This document shows, in pieces, positions 22,702 to 34,300 of a stretch of 64,000 bases of DNA. The notes beneath the pieces are model-generated. The model saw only the letters and a program-made list of their open reading frames with translations, searched no databases and was not told where the DNA came from. Position numbers and translations under genes: made by a program. Origin of the DNA: Steromphala cineraria (Eukaryota; Mollusca; Gastropoda; Trochida; Trochidae). Every line of letters starts with the position of its first letter. Positions within the stretch are counted from its first letter, which is position 1. The stretch is from assembly GCA_916613615.1 (NCBI GenBank), contig OU744732.1:33813950-33877949 (forward strand), given 5' to 3'.

Positions 22702-22849
22702 GGGACGTAGTTCAGTTGGTAGAGCGCCCGCTCTTCACCTAATGAGCTTGACAAGTTGTCTGACCATGTCATACCAAAAGACATTAAAAGATGGAAGATG
22801 TTGCATCCTTGCATGGCGCTGATGAATATAAGGATAGAACTTCACTCAA
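22702..22849 (+). mobile_element. tRNA-derived SINE-like element, interrupted by a MITE
   Basis: Starts with a tRNA 5'-half (gggacgtagttcagttggta, then gagcgcccgctcttcacc) containing a good A-box, followed by a non-tRNA body. No B-box is found at tRNA spacing, so it is not a functional tRNA gene. The MITE at 22850-23202 sits in the body, which probably resumes at about 23207-23275. Confidence 0.55.
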
Positions 22850-23202
22850 AGGGGCAGTAGCACGTTTTTTGAAAATTTCTTATTTTAGATTTTCGCTGAT
22901 AATTGTATGTTGCTAAATGTATTATTTTGATAGTGTCAAAAATCTCATTACACAAACCAATCATCCATAGTCAGAGAACAAGTTATAAATATTCACATAA
23001 AAACCATTTGCAGCCATTTTTGTGTGAACACCTTTAATTCATTTTGTGTGAGCAAAAGGAATCACATGGCTGAACTATGCATTTAATATTTGTTTTATTA
23101 CAGCTTCATTTAGTTCAAATACATCATCTTTCAATTGGAACAATTTATTTTCATTTTCCTGACATCGCCTTATTTCCCCCCTAAAAAAGTGCTACTGCCC
23201 CT
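22850..23202 (-). mobile_element. TTAA MITE, copy 2 (inverted relative to copy 1)
   Basis: Same ends as copy 1. The internal motif is on the minus strand (ttttgtgtgaacacc). The right flank is TTAA (23203-23206) and the left is TCAA (22846-22849), a one-base change in the duplication. Length 353 bp. Confidence 0.85.
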
Positions 23203-23275
23203 TTAAAAGTGACACTGCACTGTGGCTGCCGGGTGCCATGGGCATACACAGAATTTGTGTGCTATTAGGACAGCG

Positions 23276-24447
23276 AAGAATTCTCATTATTCATTGAGTA
23301 AAAATGTCTATTCTCATAAGAATGTTCATGCATTTGATACAAACTATCACATATTTATTCATTGCATATCTCTTTTAGGAAATTTTACCTTGTATTAAAA
23401 GTTCAAAAAATGATTTTTAGGATTATGAAAAAAAAAAACTTTTTAGATGACAACTTCATCAAAAAGTGAGTTGTTTATAAGATGTTAAAATCATGCTTAA
23501 TCCACTAATAATTGTAGAAATATTTAGTTTTGAAGGCCTAATTAACTTTCAATGATATTTTAATCATTAAAAACAATAATACAGGCACTTCTGACTTTTA
23601 TGACTTTTATGGGAATAAGGTCACCTTTATGTGTGAAAAAAAAGGACCTCATATTCTTGATAATTGTTTAAAGTAAATGTTTATCTTGTTTATAAATTCG
23701 TTTTCGTGTCACTTGTAATTCTATTTTGAAAAAATACTCAATATCTTCATGAATTCCATACATGTTTTGTCAGGGGTTAAAAATCTTGACGACCAGTCCC
23801 ATGTCAGTGCCATACAAATTTTAGCCTCAAAATCACTGAAATGTCAACGACTTTCCTGTTTCTCTGAACAATTGAATACTTCAAACTTTTAATCAACCTA
23901 CTTTAAGTCCATGACATATTGACTCTGGAAAGATTTTTTAACCCCTGTTTGTCAGTATTATATTTTTATATACTCAATAAAATTTATTTCTATGTTTGCA
24001 TATTCAATTTTATCAAAAGATAAAATGGTTTACATTAATGTCAACCAATTAATTCAAACATGAATGATTATATATATGTTTATATTAAAGTACATTTTGT
24101 TTCTTTATGCTGAACAAAAAAATAAGTAATGAAATAAGTGCATAAGTAAATGTTTTTTTATTTTTGATAACAAAAAGACAATTTAATTTTGGGGCGTTCT
24201 TGACAAATCATATTAATCATTATAAATTTGTATGAGAGAAATGTAAACCCTAAAAATCTGCTTCTAAAAAGGTATATATGAGCATGAATATTTACATTCA
24301 TAATTTCCAAGTTGTAACATCTGTTACAATAACTGATAACCTGAAATCATCAATCAGAAAAATGTACTTTGTGAAAGATAACAGAGATAACCGACATTAA
24401 TTGTGAGGACATACATATATGTCTCTTATCATTTGACACTCAAGGGC
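23276..24447. other. Intergenic AT-rich DNA, nothing recognised
   Basis: No reading frame of note and no structured repeat seen between the SINE/MITE block and the minisatellite. Confidence 0.5.
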
Positions 24448-25870
24448 AAACTGTCATCAGTTCTAGATATTGACCCTTGACCTCCAAGTGTAGTGTTGTT
24501 AAAGGTATACTATAATATCAACCCTTGACCTCCCAGTGTAGTGTTGTTAAAGGTATACTATAACATTAACCCTTGACCTCCCAGTGAAGTGTTGTTAAAT
24601 GTTGTTAAAGGTATACTATAACATTAACCCTTGACCTTCCAGTGAAGTGTTGTTAAAGGTATACTATAATATCAACCCTTGACCTCCCAGTGAAGTGTTG
24701 TTAAATGTTGTTAAAGGTATACTATAACATTAACCCTTGACCTTCCAGTGAAGTGTTGTTAAAGGTATACTATAATATCAACCCTTGACCTCCCAGTGAA
24801 GTGTTGTTAAATGTTGTTAAAGGTATACTATAACATTAACCCTTGACCTTCCAGTGAAGTGTTGTTAAAGGTATACTATAACATCAACCCTTGACCTTCC
24901 AGTGTAGTGTTGTTAAAGGTATACAATAACATTAACCCTTGACCTTCCAGTGAAGTGTTGTTAAATGTTGTTAAAGGTATACTATAACATTAACCCTTGA
25001 CCTCCCAGTGAAGTGTTGTTAAATGTTGTTAAAGGTATACTATAACATTAACCCTTGAACTTCCAGTGAAGTGTTGTTAAAGGTATACTATAATATCAAC
25101 CCTTTGATCTCCCAGTGAAGTGTTGTTAAATGTTGTTAAAGGTATACTATAACATTAACCCTTGACCTTCCAGTGAAGTGTTGTTAAAGGTATACTATAA
25201 CATTAACCCTTGACCTTCCAGTGAAGTGTTGTTCAAGGTATACTATAACATTAACCCTTGAACTTCCAGTGAAGTGTTGTTAAAGGTATACTATAATATC
25301 AACCCTTGACCTCCCAGTGAAGTGTTAAATGTTGTTAAAGGTATACTATAACATTAAACCTTGACCTTCCAGTGAAGTGTTGTTAAATGTTGTTAAAGGT
25401 ATACTATAACATTAAACCTTGAACTTCCAGTGAAGTGTTGTTAAATGTTGTTAAAGGTATACTATAACATTAACCCTTGACCTGCCAGTGAAGTGTTGTT
25501 AAAGGTATTCTATAACATTAACCCTTGACCTGCCAGTGAAGTGTTGTTAAATGTTGTTAAAGGTATACTATAACATTAAACCTTGACCTTCCAGTGAAGT
25601 GTTGTTAAATGTTGTTAAAGGTATACTATAACATTAACCCTTGACCTTCCAGTGAAGTGTTGTTAAAGGTATACTATAATATCAACCCTTGACCTCCCAG
25701 TGAAGTGTTGTTAAATGTTGTTAAAGGTATATAGTAACATTAACCCTTGACCTCCCAGTGAAGTGTTAAATGTTGTTAAAGGTATACTATAACATTAAAC
25801 CTTAACCTTCCAGTGAAGTGTTGTTAAATGTTGTTCAAGGTATACTATTACATCAACCCTTTCACAGTTT
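24448..25870. repeat. Minisatellite of 48/58-bp units, about 26 copies
   Basis: The core unit contains gttgttaaaggtatactata, then acattaacccttgaccttcc, then agtgaagt (48 bp). Many units carry an extra 10-bp gttgttaaat, making 58 bp. The landmark 'ggtata' occurs about 26 times between 24505 and 25837. Variants (atatcaaccc / acattaaccc; gacctccc / gaccttcc) alternate in short blocks, showing recent homogenisation. Non-coding, about 2.6 kb downstream of the SLC2A stop. Confidence 0.95.
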
Positions 25871-27359
25871 CACTCCTAAAAACAATAACAAATATGTTTT
25901 CAGTTTAAATTAAAGCAATTAGGTTAAAGGGGTAACATATTATTTTTTGAATTATCAGGAATACTCCTCAAATTATTTGTTATATTAATCAGACTGAAGG
26001 CCAAAAAAATGAATTATAAGTATCTATTGATATAATATGATCATCAAGTTAAATATCTTATACTTAACATGAAATGTACCAAGTCATTGCCATTAACTTT
26101 TTAAAAAAAAGATGCCTATGTCACTATGACATTGTACAAATATGAAGACATTGATGCTTAAAAGGTGGTAACTCAGAATGGCATTATCAATTATGGTTAA
26201 TTGTTAACAATTTCAGGAGTCACATAAATTGTATAGTTTGTATATTTCACCTCCAATCTATCTAACCTCTAAAGGTGATTATCAACTTATCCAAATTTGT
26301 TTAATTCATCCAAAACACTTTCCTTTATATGATTGATGATTGCTTCAACATTTGCTTATTCTAAACTACATATGTTTTCATTGTGCATTCTTTTCATTAA
26401 ATTTGATTATATAATAATCTCTCACAATCATTGCATGTCAAAGGAAAATATGTAATCAAGAAAATGGCCAAATTTATTGTTTTCAAGTTGCATTATGTCA
26501 AATGGGAAAACTATTATATTTAACTCAGGTGTTGGATTGTTTTGTTAACATTTTTTCCTGTCTTAACTTATTTAGATGTATTTTCATCTTTATCATCATT
26601 TCTTGCCAGTTATAAGTTCATATCTTTCACAAATTATTCTAATTTTGCATTTGAACATGTTTTGTATGATACAAATATCTCTCTCATATTTTTCATATGA
26701 GAACTTGGATAATTATATGTATTGTGATAAAATATATATTTATGAAGAAAATAAAAATTTGAATTTTATCTTATATTTTTTTTCTTGATTTATATATGGA
26801 TATATTTATATATTTATATCTATGTTTCTAGTCCTACAATGAATTAATTTTCATTAACAAAAAGGATTTCTATGACCACCTTCTCATGATTTCTGCTCAA
26901 GTATCAAATTGTGACAAAAGTTTTCTAGTCTTGTACTTTATTGACTAAAGCATATGTCCACATGACACCACCCCTAAAATTTAGACCCCTAAGGAGTAAA
27001 CTCGGATCAAAACCACGTCAAAGGTAAGACTGATAAGTTCCCTCTAATTTCAATGAGATTGCCACTTGAGGTTTTAGCCCATGATGAGGCAAAGTAATGA
27101 TACTTTAACACAGTTTTCAAGAGTATTTTGGGTTTTAGACCTTGATGAAGCAAAATGAGGTGGTTTAGAGTTTAACGCAGATTTTAAGAGTATTTAGGGT
27201 TTTAGACCTTGACGAAACAAAATGAGGTGGTTTAGAGTTTAATTCAGCTTTCAAGAGTATTTCAGGTTTTAGAAAAATTAGGGCTATGCATTTTGGTGAA
27301 AACTGGAAGAATCGGCTTGATCTAGCCAACAATGGATGGAATTGTGCGTGTAGCATCCC
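25871..27359. other. Intergenic AT-rich DNA, no gene
   Basis: The only structure noted is a weak threefold direct repeat near 27070-27260 (gttttagaccttgatgaag... ttcaagagtattt...). Reading frames here are short and AT-driven. Confidence 0.5.
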
Positions 27360-27367
27360 ACTCAACC

Positions 27368-27571
27368 CACAGGAAAATGAGAATAATCAAATATAATGTT
27401 ACTACAATCAATTATAAAGTCAAAATACGAAGCAGATAAAATATACTCCCCCATATACAATAGGCAGCCTACACGTATTGTATATGGGGGAGTATATTTT
27501 ATCTGCTTCGTATTTTGACTCGTATAATTGATTGTTATAACATTTTATTTGATTATTCTCAATTTCCTGTG
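27368..27571. mobile_element. Fold-back element with 8-bp target-site duplication (hAT-like)
   Basis: A 204-bp hairpin. The inner arms 27418-27463 and 27477-27521 are essentially perfect complements, and the outer arms are imperfect. The ends are CACAGGAAA / TTTCCTGTG. The flanks ACTCAACC (27360-27367) and ACTCAACC (27572-27579) form an 8-bp duplication, the hAT hallmark. Confidence 0.82.
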
Positions 27572-27629
27572 ACTCAACCTTACTGTGTGTAGAACAGATC
27601 CCTACTTCAGACAAAGTTGCCGAGACCCC

Positions 27630-27705
27630 AATGTTGGATTAAAACCCTGAACCTCTTGATCAGGAGCTAAACGTGCTAACCACTGTGCTATCCTGCTCCC
27701 AGCCC
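27630..27705 (-). mobile_element. tRNA-derived SINE remnant
   Basis: Read on the minus strand it resembles a tRNA: ggatagcacagtggttagca contains an A-box (TAGCACAGTGG), and downstream ggttcagggttttaatcc is a damaged B-box. The TpsiC arm is disrupted, so it is a pseudogene or SINE head rather than a tRNA gene. Confidence 0.5.
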
Positions 27706-27784
27706 TTGGTGACAATGCAGTCGCAACAGACAAAGTTAAATTCATCCTGATGACATCATATTGTAGGTACTAGCTGAAGTCCAT

Positions 27785-27859
27785 GGCCCTAGCTATCAGA
27801 GATACCTTATGTATATATACACATACTCGCTGACATAAGGGGTCTCTGATAGCGGGGCC
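27785..27859. repeat. Short hairpin repeat (family member 1)
   Basis: Arms ggccctagctatcagagata...ttatgt (27785-27812) and acataaggggtctctgatag...ggcc (27833-27859). A related hairpin occurs at 31111-31186. Confidence 0.6.
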
Positions 27860-28260
27860 CATGCTGAAGTCCTTACTCTGTAACATTATCGGGACAAATA
27901 ACTCACCACGGATAAAGCTCATTGCAGAGGCAATCCATTTTTTTCGAGGACGTTACTATTAGAATGAAGCAAAACCTTAAAGTTGTGGCTCACACAGGGA
28001 TGTTACACGGAGGTTACGTGGTTTTGATGTTTTTCTTTAACGTAAAGATTAATTTAATTTCAATTCTATTCCATGAGATTTGCTTAAACTGCCATCTGCA
28101 GACTGATTTCTTTGACGAAATACTTAGGAATAGTGAAGTCATGAACACATATTACATATACTTATGCCACAACAGCCATTGCTTTAAAATAGTGATGTGT
28201 AAAAATATAGAATTACCACATAGCATATTTTTCGCCAAAGATCTGTGTCTAACTTAATAA

Positions 28261-28266
28261 TTTATT
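28261..28266 (-). terminator. Poly(A) signal of the CHST15-like gene
   Basis: TTTATT on the plus strand reads AATAAA on the minus strand, 117 nt beyond the stop codon at 28383-28385. Confidence 0.6.
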
Positions 28267-28382
28267 GTCAGCAATGTCATATCAAGCAGATTGTTGCCTT
28301 ATCTGATGTCCGAAAGAAAAGGACTCGCTCCTTAAAATGAAGCACCAGGCGTTGTTGTAACTCATAATCATCGATTTCCTCA

Positions 28383-31300
28383 TCAGTCACTTCGATGCAT
28401 ACGCAATGAAAATCGCTCATCTTTCAAAAGGCCGGCCAGTTCTGTTGTATACTGTGCGTAGAAGTCCGACAATAGGACCCGTGTGCTATTGAACATTGGT
28501 GGAGCCTTTTTCACTTTCACTTTTTAAAATGCTCTCAAACTCGTTAGCTTCAAGGGATCCTAGGAAAAAACAATGACAGTAAATGAGTGAGGAATTGTAT
28601 AAATTTGTAGATGATTTAAAAAGATTTGAAATATATGTGACAATTGTGAAACAAAGAAAACGGGTCATCAAGATAATTGATCACCGAGGTCACTTTTATA
28701 ATGCTATCAAACTCGTCCGCATCAAGGTATCTTGTAAGGTAAAATGTCTTTATATATTTAGTAATTGTGAATATATTCAGAATATGTTATGAATAATGGT
28801 TGAAATAAATATTTCATTGTGAAACAAAGACGAAAACTCACCAAGGTCATCGTAATTGTATATATACCTTATCAACTTTGTGGAGAGTTATTATTTTTTC
28901 GTATTTATTGCTGATTTTACTTACGAAGTTTGAGAAAGTCAAATACTTTCATCAACGTTTTTCTAGGGGATTCCTTGTAGTCCTCTGTTCTAAGGAAAAG
29001 AAATTTCTCTCTTGGAAATACCGATAACCATACTTTCAGGAAGACAGAGTAACAGCCTAAATGTATCCGGGTCTGAAAAAAACATAATCTGGGTCAGTCA
29101 TTTAATATTTTTTTTAAACTTTGACTCTTTAAACATTTATCTATTCGTAAATAGATTCTTTAAAATAATTTGATGTTTGGCATTCTCTTTCGATCAAATA
29201 ATACAAATTTACAGATGTTTTAAGACCAAAAGCGGCAAAAGAGTGTTTCCTGTTAATTGCATTTGGCTTAGCCTCTGAATTCAAATTTAAAAGTGTCTTA
29301 CAAAAGATTCATCGGTCAACTAAATATAGAAAACTTTCAAAGGATAGTGAAGACAACATTTCAGATAATATGGTAATGGATGGCATAAGATTTTTTAAAG
29401 GAGATGCTTTAGAATAAGAAGTAGCTTGAAAATGTCGTGAGAAATAAATAAAGAAGGAGTTATCCATAACATCTGTCAGGTATTATCTCACCAACTTCTA
29501 AATGCCTTTGAAGAATTTCATAAGAATTATTAGTGCGATTTTGCACAAAAGAATATTATTGGCTGTCAATCAATCTTGTGTTCGACAACCGTTGCTTGTT
29601 TCGACTCAAAGTATACCGCCAGGCAAAAGAAAGTACACACCACAGTGTTTTTTTAAGGGGCCGTAGCACGTTTTTTGAAAATTTTATATTTTCAATTTTT
29701 CACGGATAAATGTATGTTAATGTTAAATATATAATTTTGACAGTGTCAAAAAATCTCAGTACACGAGCCAATCATTCATAGTCAAAAGACAAAGTATGAA
29801 GATTCACATAAAATACATTGGCGGTCATTTTGTGTGAACACCTTTAATTCATTTTGTGTTAAAAAAAGGAACCGCATTGCATTGCCTTTCAGTTGGAACC
29901 ATTTATTTTCATTTTCCTGACATCATCTTATATTCCCTCCAAAATGTCGTACTGCCCCTTTAATTACTTAAAACCTAAGGAACATGTGATGCATTAAAGG
30001 GGCAGTAGCACGTTTTTTTCGGGGGAATATAACGTGATGTCAGGAAAATGAAAACTAATGGATCCAATTGAAAGACAATGTATTTTAACTAAATGGAGCA
30101 GAAATAACTCAAATATATAACGTAAAGTTTAGCCATGCAATTCCTTTTTCTCAGACAAAATGAATTAAAGGTGTTCACACAAAATGGCCGCCAGTTGATT
30201 TTATTTGAATCTTCATACTTTGTCCTCCGACTAAGGATGATTGGCTTGTGAAATGAGATTTTGACACTGTCAAAATAATATATTTAACATTAACTTTTAT
30301 CAGTGAAAAATCTAAAATATAAAATTATCAAAAAACGTGCTACTGCCCCTTTAACATACGGCACATAGCACGTGTCTTATTTTATGACTATTAGGTCGTC
30401 ATTTTTACAAAGTAACTAAAGCATAACTTTCATTATTTTCTTAAAATTTAAAGCCAATTATTTGAACAGTGATTTAACTCCTTCAATTATATGTTTACGA
30501 AAAGGACATAAAAAATCAAAACATTTGTAATTAAAAATCTTACATATGACGAACTCAACTTAAGTGTGTGATTTATTTTGCCTTGCAGTTTATTTATGGA
30601 CATGGTTAAATAATGATTCATTGTGTCACCGTAGTTGGACATCACGATTTTCTTGATATATTTATGCAATTCTTAAAGGGACAGTAGCACGTTTTAGGGG
30701 GATTCAGGAAAATTAAAATAAATGGTTCCAATAGAAAGACAATGTATTCAAACTAAATGGAGCAGTAAGTATTCAAACATGTAATGTAAAGTTTAGCCAT
30801 GCGATTAATTTTTCTTACACAAACTGAATTAAAGGTGTTCACACAAAATGGCCGCCGATGGATTTTATCTGAATTTTTATTTGTTGTCCTCTGACTGTGG
30901 ATAATTGATTATTGATACTATCAAATTAATACATTAAGCATTAACGTACAATTATCAGTGAAAAATAGAAATATGAAATTCTCAAAAAACGTGCTACTGC
31001 CCCTTTAATATAAATTTATATCATAAAATGAGAAGTATGAGAATAAGGAACGTTTATAATTGAAAAAAAATCTACTTTTAAACAACCTTTTGATATTTTG
31101 CTGATGTTGCTATCAGAGACAACTATTTATACTATATTGACCTGTCAATAGTATACATAAGGGTTTCACATAGCGGGGCCAATGGTTTTGAACAACCTTC
31201 GTGCTGTTTCATTCTTTGCTTGTAGTCATTTTCAAATTTAGGCAATATCATTCATTTTTCGCCGCTTATGGGTACAATTCTGCCTAAGCGGCGCCAAACA

Positions 31301-34300
31301 GTAACTCACTCCCTCATTCCATCTTGAAATTGAGTCATTTCCATTTTACAAACGCCTGCACATTTTTTCAAACCTTCAATCTCGCCCAAATGATAACAAT
31401 ATTGATATTATCTGTCTTATAACTTCTGTATTTCAAAAGAATGGACTGGTGCTATTACAGGCAGTTTGAAGTACAAGTCGTGACTGTAGAAGCAGGCTGC
31501 TACACTGTTGTTGCTGAGACACGTCCTCATCATGTTGATAGACGTGACCGCGTCTCTGTGGAACGACTCTGGAGAATGTCCTTGACGCAGGAAGTAGTAG
31601 TCTGAGTATAACCTGAAATAAGAAGAGATGGTCATCAACATCCCCCCGCCAAATAAGTTTTCTTTAAAGCTCCCAATAATTTCCTAAATGGGCTGTAACT
31701 CTGTAATAAGTAATTGCATTTACCTCATTTTTGAATTCCATCAAGGTATTGATTAGCTGAGTTAACTTAGCTTGATTACGTTCTTACGTTCTCCACTACA
31801 TCAGAGTGCTATCGCGGGGCTATGTATCTTAGCTAGGTATTGATACCATACAGACACACTGCAAATTTTGTATTCTATCTCAGAGAGTTTTTGAGAAAAG
31901 TTGTTCCCTTTGAGGACTCCCTCTAACAGAGTCCAAAAACACGAAACAATGGCAATAACTCCGTAAAGAATAATTTTGCGGTCCTGATTTTCGAACTCCA
32001 TCAAGGTATTGATACAATGAAGGCACACAGCAAGTTTGGTGAACCCATCCTAAATAGCTTCTGAGAAAAGTTGTCCCCTTTGACGACATGACGACTCCCT
32101 CAAACAGTCCAAAAACACAAACAAAGGGCAATAACTCCGTAAAAACATTTGCGGTTCTGATTTTTGAACTCCATCAAGGTATCGATACCCTGGAGACAAA
32201 CATCAAATTTGGTTACCCTATCTTAAATATTTTCTGAGAAAAACTGCCCCCTTTAACTAGGACGGACGGACACCACGTCGACCGGACGCACGGACGGAGC
32301 TCAAACCTATTAATTAACGTACTATACCGTCTCCGACTCACCGTAGCCCACTGATTGCCCATTAATTATCTCTCGACCAATAACACAGAAAAACAATACA
32401 GGAGTTACCCGCTCATCCCCGCCGCGCCACCTATGGTCACGTGACTAAACCTCATTCCAATTTCCTCTCGAAGTTATCTTGCCTTGTCTAATATTACAAA
32501 TGTGTAGACCTCATTTCTCGTTTCCATTATCCTTGGGAGTAAGAGTACCTTCTCTTCCTCCTGTCAACCTTTCCAAATTGTATTATTTGGAGGAGGGTTG
32601 TTGTTTTTCTGCCTGTGGGATCAGGCAGGCCACTTGGTATCACGCGACCCCGGTTGGGTCGTGTTGCTTGGATTGTACGTGCACGCTTGTGCTTCTCAGG
32701 TTGTAGGCAGCACACCACCAGCACCCCCACTCCCTCTGTCGTTCCTGCACCTCCGCTTGCTCCTTGCAAGACAGGTGTGAAGAGTGCGAGTCTCTCTCTC
32801 GGGACGCGGTTAAGCTCTACCTTCAGGCTTTAAGGAAGAGTGAGAGAGACGCTGTTTATGCAAAGCGTGGGGTTCGCAACCCTGGGAACCCGGCGGCCTC
32901 GTCCACCATCACCTCCCCCTCAGAGAACTCATCATATCGGAGGATACGAGGGAGTTTGAGGCGGATGAAGGGGGTTCCAATTCAGACGAGAGACTCAGGC
33001 AACGTCTCCGGCCCCTCACCAGGCAAGCTCACTCCTCAAGGGAAGTGGCCCAAGCGGGGAAAGGGTCCCTTCACCCCGAGGAAGCCATGACGCCGCTGTT
33101 CCCTGGGATGGCCCTGTCGGAGGGCGTCTCGGGCAGTTCGTGGCGAACTGGAGACAGTTAGGCCTAGATTCTTTCGTATATCGGATTCTGGAGCCAGGAT
33201 CCCAGAGTTGCATGCTCTGCAGGCCGATTTGCTTCGGTTTGAAGCGAGGGATGGGGGTAAGGCCACGCTGGGACTCGCACCGGACTTCATATGTAAGAAC
33301 CAGGGGTCGGACGAACTTACTGTATGTATCATTAAAAAAACGCTTGATGCTTCTTGCCATCACATTCTATAGTAAAGTATAGCAAGAAGTCACAATCCCC
33401 GATGACTGTAATGGTTGTAATTATGTCGTTCATTCATGGTCGTTTTGTATTACAATCGCTATATCTTCTTTTTAATTTGGCGTTTACTCAATATATTACT
33501 CAATAGTCTAAGGCATCTGTGATGAGATGCTTCCCAAAAATACCCTTTTATTGTTAAATGTTTACCATTTCTTTAAAAAAATACATATCTAGTATGTATG
33601 ACGCAAGAGCAACTAAAATGAAAGATGTATCCTCTTTAGTCATAATAACTTTTCAAACATTTTCAAATAACTTTTTCAAGGAGTATGTATAATAAAGAAA
33701 CGCATTATTTTCAAAATAGGACAACCAAATAACTTCGTCTTGATTCACGTGAGAAATTCACGTTTATTTCACCTGTCTGGCATGAAGCTTTATTTCAAAA
33801 TATGACAATAGTAATAATAACAATAATAATAAATAAATAATAAATATACTAATATATAATATATATAAATAAATAAAATCAATTCATAAAAATAGTTTAT
33901 TCCACGAGTGAAGGTAGATATACACTAAGGACTTTGAACATACTTATCAACGGATACTTTAATAATATAACATAAAAAACTTCAAGAAAGAGAATATTGC
34001 ACCAAAAGGGACTGAGGAATCTACCAAGAAACAGGGTTTTCCACAAAATGACAAAATAAAACTTCATGATATTGTGCATTTCACAAATAGCGCTTGATGT
34101 TCCTAAGGAATCTACCTCTCAAAGGGGTCCCGCAATATAAGTACCATCTTGTAGCTTAATTTTAACAAAATTTATGACAACTAATTAACTAGATATATAC
34201 TAAGAAATATACATGTCAAAGGGTATTTCACAATATGACATAAAAAAGGCCGTGATATAATACATCTCACCAAAAGGGCTTGATGTTTCTCAGAAATCTA

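Noticed and set aside
22702..22745. tRNA gene
   Set aside because: Only the 5' half and A-box are present; no anticodon arm or B-box at the right spacing.
24448..25870. Regular repeats resembling a CRISPR array
   Set aside because: Units are contiguous without unique spacers, the host is eukaryotic, and no cas genes are present; it is a minisatellite.
27630..27705. tRNA gene on the minus strand
   Set aside because: The B-box and T arm are disrupted and the acceptor stem does not pair.
27922..28257. 111-codon plus-strand frame
   Set aside because: No recognisable motif, AT-driven composition, no splice or promoter context.
28925..28989. Separate short exon starting at a ttag acceptor in the CHST15-like gene
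   Set aside because: Phase did not fit. The exon instead begins at 29072 with a better acceptor and reads through, filling the family-conserved gap.
32263..32300. CGGA tract as a promoter GC element for a new gene
   Set aside because: It is the microsatellite end of a tandem-repeat element, and no gene starts nearby.
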